Shown here piece by piece: positions 10,401-15,699 of a stretch of DNA of 21,731 nucleotides (positions are counted from its first letter, which is position 1; the number at the start of each line of letters is the position of its first letter). The position numbers were made by a program, and so were the translations under genes. The notes beneath the pieces are model-generated. The model was given only the letters and a program-made list of their open reading frames with translations, ran no database searches and was not told the DNA's origin. Origin of the DNA: Saccoglossus kowalevskii. Taxonomy: Eukaryota; Hemichordata; Enteropneusta; Harrimaniidae. The DNA lies in NCBI RefSeq assembly GCF_000003605.2, contig NW_003109980.1:6759-28489 (forward strand), given 5' to 3'.

Positions 10401-11917
10401 TAAAAAATAAAATTAAAATAAGTTTATAGCCAAAACAAGCCATGCATGGCACACTCCCCGATAGTTATCAAATTTAAGATATAAAGTTTTGTTTATAGTA
10501 ATATAGCTTGAATATAATAAACATGTCAGGAATATGATTTGTTTAACATTTAAATGATTGACATTTGTATCTGATCGTCAAATGAGTATTGAGAGATATT
10601 GCTCTGGAACAGCATTAATTAAAACAATATCAGCCATTATGAATATATTTATAATGAATATATGAAATTTGAACATAGTCAGTCAAAGCATGTCAGAGAT
10701 ATGGCTCTAGAAGCCCATTCATTAAAACAAAATGGTCACTGGTCAGACATTCAGAATCCGATCTAAAAAATAAAACAAGTTTTTTAGCACAAAAATAGCC
10801 ATTATTAGGCCACTTTGAAAAGGATCGTCAAACCAATATATCCGTATATCTGTGANNNNNNNNNNNNNNNNNNNNNNNNNNNNNNNNNNNNNNNNNNNNN
10901 NNNNNNNNNNNNNNNNNNNNNNNNNNNNNNNNNNNNNNNNNNNNNNNNNNNNNNNNNNNNNNNNNNNNNNNNNNNNNNNNNNNNNNNNNNNNNNNNNNNN
11001 NNNNNNNNNNNNNNNNNNNNNNNNNNNNNNNNNNNNNNNNNNNNNNNNNNNNNNNNNNNNNNNNNNNNNNNNNNNNNNNNNNNNNNNNNNNNNNNNNNNN
11101 NNNNNNNNNNNNNNNNNNNNNNNNNNNNNNNNNNNNNNNNNNNNNNNNNNNNNNNNNNNNNNNNNNNNNNNNNNNNNNNNNNNNNNNNNNNNNNNNNNNN
11201 NNNNNNNNNNNNNNNNNNNNNNNNNNNNNNNNNNNNNNNNNNNNNNNNNNNNNNNNNNNNNNNNNNNNNNNNNNNNNNNNNNNNNNATGAGTGAAGTTTG
11301 ATCGTGATTGGTCCAGGCATTTCTAAGATACAGGTCCGGACATACGCACAGACGGACGCATGCACGCACACACGAAGGTCAAAACATAAGTCCCCGTTTT
11401 CGGACTTCGTCCGAACGGGGACTAATAATTAAAGCCTATACACTACATCAGATTTTAATCAGATTGAATTTTTGGCAGATCGTCTTCTTATGAACAAATT
11501 ACCATCTACACTCATCAAGGCATCCACACACCAAAAATCGAGTCAAACGGTTCAGCGGTTTTTGAGAAGAAGTCACGCACAGACAGACAGACAACAGAAA
11601 CCCATCCCATATGCTCAGCGGACCTATGGTCCGTTGAACCAAAAATTTGAAACTAATCTCATCTTACACAAGATATTGCTTTTGAGGTCTGTACCTGTTT
11701 TATTGCAGCCTGTATCCATGGTAACAGAAAGGTCATTCATCTCTTCCTCATCATCTTCAATGGAGTTGTACATATGTATATCATCTGTGTAGTTCAGTTT
11801 TGCAGCTTTCCGTGGACTCTTGTTAAGAAAATCCTGGTATTCCTTTCTCATTTTGGGTTTTCTAGAACTTCTTCTTGGTTCACATTCCCCATCGTTTGGG
11901 TTTCCTGCCTCCATCAT
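1409..11917 (-). CDS. Large disordered AT-hook nuclear protein with SQ/TQ cluster, four coding exons (whole gene)
   Basis: This is a spliced CDS with exons 11917-11695, 7465-7374, 7233-2563 and 1477-1409. Phases agree at each join (1, 0, 0), giving about 1,684 residues. I do not recognise the family. Seen in the sequence, in order: basic RRSSRKPKMRK (15-25); AT-hooks KKRGRPRK (390-397) and VRGRPKK (415-421); RRxS-type motifs near 240, 588, 878, 962 and 1037; overlapping KEN boxes (1155-1161); a basic lysine-rich stretch (about 1215-1255); many S/T-P sites including SPxK/R; an SQ/TQ cluster (1545-1582); a helical, charged C-terminus (about 1616-1660); and KVKF (1671-1674). There are no membrane segments, signal peptide or globular enzyme fold. 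Known: AT-hooks bind the minor groove of AT-rich DNA. Inferred: a chromatin or chromosome scaffold controlled by CDK, basophilic, ATM/ATR-type kinases and PP1. The exon model is strong; the function is only suggestive. Confidence 0.88.
1478..2562 (-). other. Intron 3 of the AT-hook gene, with scattered GTGCGGCTTCTATTA repeats
   Basis: This is a GT-AG intron of 1,085 bp. At 1938-2085 on the plus strand, four related copies of a (GTG)CGGCTTCTATTA motif occur, at about 1937, 1976, 2051 and 2070, separated by unequal spacers. They look like a degraded dispersed repeat of the kind often seen in invertebrate genomes. The plus-strand frame 1768-2142 is open across it, but its composition is not protein-like. 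I see nothing else in the intron. Confidence 0.6.
2563..7233 (-). CDS. Coding exon 3 of the AT-hook gene, 1,557 residues
   Basis: This single 4,671-bp open exon carries about 92 percent of the protein (residues 106-1662). The uninterrupted frame runs from an acceptor (T-rich tract, then TATTCACAG|ACG) to the donor GAG|GTAGGATTT. The first 110 codons before the GTG at 6901-6903 contain no ATG, so an ORF caller would start too late; the splice acceptor and phase 0 show that the coding sequence begins at 7233. Composition is rich in S, N, D, E and K with short conserved-looking islands (for example RLSLLLDSPPKGTFQEIFAR near the C-terminus and KTVWDIFD near 1466-1473). The rest is low complexity and predicted disordered. 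A very long middle exon is typical of rapidly evolving nuclear scaffold proteins. Confidence 0.93.
2803..2916 (-). repeat. In-frame 18-bp repeat encoding an SQ/TQ cluster
   Basis: Within exon 3, tandem copies of an 18-bp unit containing the palindrome TCAGCTGA encode QLTSSS/QLTPSS hexamers. The stretch from residue 1545 to 1582 holds six SQ and two TQ dipeptides in under 40 residues. The accepted description of an SQ/TQ cluster domain is at least three such sites in about 100 residues, the preferred targets of ATM/ATR-family kinases. Near-identity of the DNA copies shows recent tandem expansion or homogenisation. Confidence 0.85.
6286..6381 (-). other. Two AT-hook motifs in exon 3
   Basis: Codons here read KKRGRPRKYKP and, 18 residues later, KKVRGRPKKIQK. 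Both contain the GRP core flanked by basic residues that defines the AT-hook, a minor-groove binder of AT-rich DNA. Paired hooks at this spacing are common in chromatin proteins. A third basic patch (TRKRRGRCC, about residues 197-205) lacks the proline and is not a proper hook. Confidence 0.85.
7374..7465 (-). CDS. Coding exon 2 of the AT-hook gene
   Basis: This exon is 92 bp between acceptor TTATTTGTACAG|GT and donor TTGATG|GTAAGAG. It completes the split glycine codon from exon 1 and continues GDDDCRTTVALVHGDPILTP, ending NSSPKAEQLM in phase 0, which matches the phase-0 start of exon 3. There is an SP site at the end. Both splice sites are close to consensus and the frame is closed by stops beyond the exon, so the call rests on phase agreement on both sides. 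Confidence 0.85.
7600..8050 (+). mobile_element. Dispersed repeat, copy A (inverted relative to 13500-13990)
   Basis: Aligning by eye with the reverse complement of 13500-13990 gives a long diverged match. It includes CAATGAAGAAACA, CATTTTATTACAATAT, GCCATGATG, CCTTTGACCTAA, TTAACCAATCA(A/G)AATGC and GAAGTGAATTA. In one frame both copies read NEET...TFYYN, hinting at a decayed transposon-encoded protein. Family unknown. The copy contains TGACCTAACAGGTCA (7896-7910). Confidence 0.65.
8895..9209 (+). repeat. Two diverged copies of the 157-bp 'GAACAAATCT...AAGAAGTCG' module
   Basis: CCAAAATTAGAGAATTAAAG ... GAACAAATCT ... AAGGTACATACACACCAAGT ... AAGAAGAAGTCGAAAATA is followed by a second, more diverged unit (CCAAAATTAGTAAATTGAAA ... 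ACTGATAGAGGACAACCCAA). The same module makes up the tandem array at 14614-15030, and a single copy continues at 11490-11575 on the far side of the Mutator-like insertion. So 8895-9209 and 11476-11640 were once contiguous. Confidence 0.7.
9210..9218 (+). repeat. Left 9-bp target-site duplication AATTTTTGG
   Basis: AATTTTTGG here is repeated exactly at 11467-11475, directly abutting the two ends of the inverted-repeat element. A 9-bp duplication with long terminal inverted repeats is characteristic of the Mutator superfamily. Confidence 0.85.
9463..10165 (+). other. Gene-like internal block of the Mutator-like element (possible captured gene fragment or non-coding transcript)
   Basis: Between the inverted repeats, in order: a CRE palindrome TGATGACGTCACC (about 9468-9480), AAAATGGCGG with ATG at 9501, a short reading frame MADYTDISDRE ending in TAA (9534-9536), a strong donor TTTTCG|GTAAGT at 9549, a pyrimidine-rich acceptor TTGCTTCCATTCTAG at 9981, a second exon-like stretch and AATAAA at 10141-10146. 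If spliced, the frame after the stop would continue in phase into MLSVDVKIEAMTE and then TGA. The layout mimics a complete small two-exon gene, but the coding potential is tiny. It could be a decayed Pack-MULE cargo, a non-coding RNA, or chance. Confidence 0.4.
10856..11286. other. Assembly gap, 431 N
   Basis: Unbroken run of N inside the nested repeat. Apparent ORFs crossing it are artefacts. The gap probably hides more copies of the tandem unit, since the flanks are repeat sequence. Confidence 1.
11389..11423 (+). repeat. Terminal hairpin of the nested repeat
   Basis: The arm AGTCCCCGTTTTCGGAC pairs with GTCCGAACGGGGACT around a TTC loop; apart from a 2-nt bulge the stem is perfect, 15 bp. 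It lies exactly at the junction with the resumed Mutator-like arm, so it marks the 3' end of the inserted element. Confidence 0.75.
11467..11475 (+). repeat. Right 9-bp target-site duplication AATTTTTGG
   Basis: Exact copy of 9210-9218, abutting the outer end of the right terminal inverted repeat. Confidence 0.85.
11476..11640 (+). mobile_element. 3' end of the modular hairpin repeat interrupted by the Mutator-like element
   Basis: It continues the module of 8895-9209 (GAACAAATTACCATCTACAC ... TTTGAGAAGAAGTCACGCAC), then a CAGACAGACAGAC simple stretch. It ends in the hairpin TCAGCGGACC-TAT-GGTCCGTTGA (11615-11637), a 10-bp stem with one G-T pair. This is the same order of parts (module, GAC-rich simple sequence, hairpin) as the elements ending at 11423 and 15125. 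No matching left end was found. Confidence 0.6.
11695..11917 (-). CDS. Coding exon 1 of the AT-hook gene with start codon
   Basis: The minus strand reads TAA-ATG-ATG-GAG, so an in-frame stop precedes two adjacent start codons. The second has the better context (A at -3, G at +4). The exon encodes 74 residues: an acidic and polar start, a basic patch RRSSRKPKMRKEYQDFLNKS with a full CDK-type site (SPRK), then an acidic run EDDEEEM. It ends in ACAG|GTACAG in phase 1, which fits exon 2. AG at 11927-11928 after a pyrimidine tract could be an acceptor, so an untranslated first exon may lie further upstream. Confidence 0.85.
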
Positions 11918-13499
11918 TTATGGGTTCTGAGAAGATGACAATTGAATTTGTTGAATACAGTGTGTGGCTATGTACACTGGTGTTCTCCCAGCTAAACGTT
12001 CAAGCACAGGCTAATTTACATAATGTACACATTGCATTGGTATTTTGTGACAAATGTTTATCATATGAATAAAGCCAGGAAAAAAAAAAAATTCTCTGTT
12101 TCTCGTTGCATGGAAATTTTGAAAGGAGGCGGCAAGACAATTTTTTTTTTTTTTTTTTTTTTTTGAACACTGCTAAAAAAAGGGGGAATTTGAGACAAGT
12201 GCGAGTACAAGCCTATTTTGGAATGCTTTAGAAGGAAAAAAATTGTCCGAGGCGCATAGTTCAAAATGATGCGCGCGGAAGCCTAACCTATATTGTTTTT
12301 TTTTGTAAATTCAAGTTCAATCACAGATAAGCGTATCATCAGATAAACATGGCTACACCTTTGTGGTTAGAACAAAATCGGAATAATTATATTTTATTAA
12401 TGTGGTTGGTCATAGTGCAATTTTATTCAAAAATCGACCCTGTAATTTGTTGAATTTATTATTCGAACCATAAGCATCCAAAACATTTACATTTACAGCA
12501 ATAAACAACATTTTAACATAACTTTTACTTACATGATGCCTCTTACGCAGTCATGATGCAAAAAAATGTTACTTCTTTATAAAATTTGACTAAATTTTGT
12601 ACTGTTTATAAGCCGCTGCAACATCGGACGACAAGAAAGGGTCGTTTTTTGAGCTTTCTAAAAGACTTACCGATCCTGGAGGCTATAATAAATAGTTTGC
12701 TTATGTACTTAAAAACAACCCAGATGGCTCAGCCCACCAAAATCAACTACTATGTGCTCAGAAACAAAGTTGAGTCTACAAGTATATAATTATTTTATAA
12801 ATTATGTATTTTTGATACTGTAGTAGTGCATAGCTTATAGTTTCCTTTTCCTTAAATTAAAACAAAAATTAGATATTGATCTTTGAAACCTGTCACCAAA
12901 ATGTAAATCAATGTAGACTGTTGCATAATGGTAAAAAGACGAATTTGTGCTTTCACTACCAAAGTGTACTGTAATACTATTTCAATATTTATCAGAACAC
13001 TATACATGCAGTTCTTACTATCAGAAGTATTTAGCATATTTTACAGTTTTGAGTACCGTAAAAACTTTGAAATTCAACCACCTAATTATTTAGCAAATTA
13101 ACACTTTTTAAAAAGTAATAAAAAAACTAAAAGAGTTTTTAAATTACAGCTTTTTAAGATCAAATGAAACTTATTTACTGTACTGGACCACATTAGTGCC
13201 CAATTTTTATATTCAGGGTAACATTCGGCAAAGTGCGCACCCCTTAAAATGGCATTAATACAAAACTTGGTCTTTGATCATTGCTTAACAAATACTTGTA
13301 ATCGTTTTTATATGATGCAGTGTGGATATCCATCGTCGTGAATACGTTGTGAATGCGTAGACTATGGTAACCGTGCATAAACTACGCTTGGACAATAACA
13401 TGTTAATAAAAGTAAAATGCAGTAAATATTTCATGGCATATTCAAACTGAATAAAAACCTATTTAAAATTGCTAGTTACCATTTTTTTTTTAAAAACCA
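11918..13499. other. Presumed upstream region of the AT-hook gene, no firm feature
   Basis: This is AT-rich sequence with an A-run near 12080, a T-run at 12141-12164 and a small CpG-bearing patch at 12249-12283 (GATGCGCGCGGAAGCC). That patch is the only promoter-like composition before exon 1. A perfect minus-strand donor (CG|GTAAGT) is at 12669-12670 and could end a non-coding first exon spliced to the acceptor at 11927. None of this can be proven from the sequence. The plus-strand ORF 12586-12789 is not protein-like. Confidence 0.35.
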
Positions 13500-13990
13500 T
13501 GTCATTTTATTCGCTAATATCAATTCCAACAGATCGTACATTGACATCAATAATTCACTTTCGCATTGCGTTACCAGCAAGTCTTCGGGAAATTCCGAAG
13601 AATTTAGGCGGTAGCACACAGCATTCTGATTGGTTAATAACAGACTTGACCCATTAGGTCAAAGGACGTTGTTGCAGGTCAAATCATGAAAGAATACATC
13701 ATGGCTTAAAGTGCTTTACATCAAGAGTTTGTGTATGATCCAGCACATTCGTCAGTGGAGATAATGATGAATATTTTGACTTCAACTGTGTTCCAACAGA
13801 CTCTAATAATTTTAACCTTCGTAATTAATATTGTAATAAAATGTCATGTGCATATTTTTTGTGACAATTTCTGTTTCTTCATTGTTAAACGACGCAACAA
13901 ATTTTGTAATTTCATTTTCCCTCGAAGACGCAATATCCCCTTCGATCTGTCACATGGTGAATTAAAATTGTCATTTGCACTCTTTTCTTG
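13500..13990 (-). mobile_element. Dispersed repeat, copy B (inverted relative to 7600-8050)
   Basis: This is a reverse-complement homologue of 7600-8050, sharing the same run of landmarks. It has TGACCCATTAGGTCA at 13647-13661 in the place of copy A's TGACCTAACAGGTCA. The minus-strand reading ENEITKFVASFNNEETEIVT, then TFYYNINY, is the better preserved version of the protein-like segment. The two copies flank the 5' exon and intron 1 as a 6-kb-spaced inverted pair. Confidence 0.65.
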
Positions 13991-14040
13991 GGTAAGCGCC
14001 CATCCCAAAAAATCATGATTTTTTGAGTTGAGGACACTAA

Positions 14041-14373
14041 TGCTCCAGTCAATGTAAACCCCGACCCCTCCCACCTCGGGAGGACAAATGTGGGGCATTA
14101 GACAGGGTTTACCGCCAAATTGTGTCCGTGGAGGTGGGGTAATAGCCGTGTTTCGTGTCCCGTCATCGCTAGCATCGCTAGTACTCTGCTGATAGCAAGC
14201 ACAGCGGACAGTGGCGATCGGTGGAGAAATGTGGGGGGTTTGTTTTGGGTGGGGATTTGCCTATCCATCTTGCCCCAGGAGGTGGGGCATTTCGCAAATT
14301 TTACAACAATAATTTCCAAATCCCCCACTAAATCCCGAGGTGGGGAGAGTGGGGGTTGACATTGACTGGAGCA
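14041..14373. mobile_element. 333-bp MITE with TAA target duplications (PIF/Harbinger type)
   Basis: The left end TGCTCCAGTCAATGTAAACC and the reverse complement of the right end, TGCTCCAGTCAATGTCAACC, match for about 40 bp, on through C-rich sequence to CACCTCGGGA. TAA at 14038-14040 and 14374-14376 forms a 3-bp duplication, which is typical of the PIF/Harbinger superfamily. The interior is rich in GGTGGGG motifs and has no coding capacity. It is markedly more GC-rich than its surroundings. Confidence 0.8.
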
Positions 14374-14573
14374 TAACGCAGTACAGTAAGGTACTTGTTT
14401 GCGCAATAAAACTGCAAGTCTTTTCTACAATGCTAACTCAGTTGTATTCGTAATCTATTTTGTTTCTTTTGACCATGAAACATCGCACTCGTGTTTCAAC
14501 ATAAATGTATGCCATCTAATGTTTTTGTAAACACTGATTTTTACTTTTAACAAGCAGCCTGTCGGCTGAGATA

Positions 14574-15124
14574 GCTCCGCTGTTAGCAATGCACATGGCA
14601 ATTAAAGAACAGAAGATATCATTACAAAATGAACAAATCTGAGAGAGGTCGACATGTAGTACCTATATATGTAATATCAAAGCAATTGGACTTGCGGTTT
14701 TCAACAAGAAGTCGAAAATATCACTTTTTACCAAAAATGACAAAAATATTCACCAAAATTAGAGAATTAAAGATATCATTACAAAATGAACAAATCTGAG
14801 AGAGGTCCACATGTAGTACCTATATATGTAATATCAAAGCAATTGCACTTGCGGTTTTCAACAAGAAGTCGAAAATATCACTTTTTACTAAAAATGACAA
14901 AAATATTCACCAAAATTAGAGAATTGAAGATATCATCATAAAATGAACAAATCTGAGAGAGGTCTACCCAAGGTACATATACACCAAGTATCAAAGCATT
15001 CAGGCTTGTAGTTTTCAAGAAGAAGTCGAAAAAGTAAAACATTGACACGGACGACGACGACGGACGACGACGACGGACAATCACTCATATGATAAGCTCC
15101 GCTCGACAAAGTCGACAGCGGAGC
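14574..15124. mobile_element. 551-bp MITE with TA duplications, tandem 157-bp core and 3' hairpin
   Basis: TA|GCTCCGCTGT at 14572 is mirrored by ACAGCGGAGC|TA ending at 15126, giving a 10-bp inverted end with TA duplications (12 bp if TA is counted). TA duplication suggests Tc1/mariner-type mobilisation. Inside are three 157-bp tandem units, then a GACGACGACGG simple repeat (15048-15078). At the right end the terminal sequence is also present in inverted copy (15095-15103), making a hairpin. No ORF. Confidence 0.7.
14614..15030 (+). repeat. Tandem array, 157-bp unit, about 2.7 copies
   Basis: AGATATCATTACAAAATGAA at 14614 recurs at 14771 and, as AGATATCATCATAAAATGAA, at 14928: an exact 157-bp spacing twice. 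Copies 1 and 2 are nearly identical and copy 3 is diverged. Copy 3 is closer to the modules in intron 1, so copies 1-2 look like a recent duplication. Confidence 0.9.
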
Positions 15125-15238
15125 TAAAAATTCAAGGAGTACAAAATTTTAATGTATTTTTTTTATATTCTAAAAACTCAATCGAAACTAATTATTTAAT
15201 TGTGGTTGAATGTTTTTATGGTATTATATATCCATTGC

Positions 15239-15244
15239 TTTATT
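15239..15244 (-). terminator. Candidate poly(A) signal after the 15318-15449 ORF
   Basis: TTTATT on the plus strand gives AATAAA on the minus strand, 74 nt after the TAA at 15318-15320. Its position suits a terminal exon, but such hexamers are common here. Confidence 0.3.
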
Positions 15245-15317
15245 CCAGACAGTTTTACATATTAAACATCTATTTTCCATGATTCCTATTGCTTCTGAGT
15301 ACTTTCCTTCTACCGAG

Positions 15318-15449
15318 TTAATAGCAAGACACACGTGAGTTCTCGTTCAGTGAGCAGTTGGTAAACTTTGCATCCCAAACTTTGACAATCCCAAAGTCCT
15401 CGGCTGTCAACTGATGATCCACATACCCCTCCTCCCACTGCTTTAACAT
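15318..15449 (-). CDS. Short protein-like ORF of 43 residues, possible terminal exon or gene remnant
   Basis: The minus strand reads MLKQWEEGYVDHQLTAEDFG, then IVKVWDAKFTNCSLNENSRV, SCY and TAA. The composition is unusually protein-like for this AT-rich region (three Cys or Trp landmarks, balanced charges, C-x12-C near the end, G/C at many third positions). I do not recognise the family. Upstream there is an in-frame TGA just before the ATG, and a weak acceptor-like AG at TTAAAG|CAG. A strong minus-strand donor (CATG|GTAAGTCG, 15641-15642) about 190 nt upstream could feed this exon. It may be the last exon of an unfound small gene, a microprotein, or the remnant of a larger gene. The two cysteines would suit an extracellular domain, which is inference only. 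Confidence 0.4.
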   Translation of the reverse strand: MLKQWEEGYVDHQLTAEDFGIVKVWDAKFTNCSLNENSRVSCY

Positions 15450-15699
15450 TGTTAGCGATCACTTATAAAATGTCATGTTGCAAACTAATTTATTAACTTC
15501 TTACACTACAAAACGGCTAGTAGTCTTTCGCCGAATTCAAGTTTAATGAAAATACAGGACTTCCAGAGACTACGCCAACGGCCAAACTTGAAAAAATTAA
15601 GATGCCGTGGCTGATCCGAAAACCATGAAAATATCGACTTACCATGAGATTGTTCTCCTTATAGTGATAAAAACATGAACAAATCTTCGAGAATTAATA

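Larger units (their letters stand above)
10446..11423 (+). mobile_element. Hairpin-ended repeat nested in the right arm of the Mutator-like element
   Basis: The right inverted repeat breaks after about 10445 and resumes at about 11424, so the sequence between them is a younger insertion. It carries two diverged tandem units (10555-10645 and 10678-10740, sharing GTCAAA...AGAGATAT(T/G)GCTCT...ATTAAAACAA), the gap, the line GGTCCGGACATACGCACAGA followed by CGGACGCATGCACGCACACA, and finally a long hairpin. CACTCCCCGATA near 10450 weakly resembles the other end. No coding capacity is visible. Confidence 0.6.
9219..11466. mobile_element. Non-autonomous Mutator-like transposon (MULE), split by a nested insertion
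   Basis: The left terminal inverted repeat starts CAATCTGATTAAAATCTGAT at 9219 and continues to about 9462. The right one is its reverse complement, in two pieces: 11424-11466 (outer end) and about 10258-10445 (inner part), separated by a later insertion. Matching landmarks include TTTTGGCTATAAACTTA, TTATTTTTTATTACTTTTGT and CTACNTACATCTGANCCGAN. Perfect 9-bp duplications flank the element. Without the nested insertion it would be about 1.27 kb. There is no transposase ORF, so it depends on an autonomous relative. The inner 9463-10257 stretch is gene-like and is listed separately. Confidence 0.8.
7466..11694 (-). other. Intron 1 of the AT-hook gene, a 4.2-kb repeat island
   Basis: GT-AG intron (donor ACAG|GTACAG beside exon 1, acceptor before exon 2). 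Most of its length is repeats: a dispersed repeat arm at 7600-8050, two 157-bp-type modules (8895-9209), a Mutator-like element with a nested insertion and assembly gap (9219-11466), and a hairpin-ended repeat end (11476-11640) lying only about 55 bp from the donor. Between 8050 and 8895 I see no recognisable feature. Confidence 0.75.

Noticed and set aside
10743-11371. ORFs of 149-208 codons
   Set aside because: They are mostly composed of the N gap.
12586-12789. 67-codon plus-strand ORF
   Set aside because: No homologue recognised, weak context, AT-driven composition; its strand also opposes the nearby donor signal.
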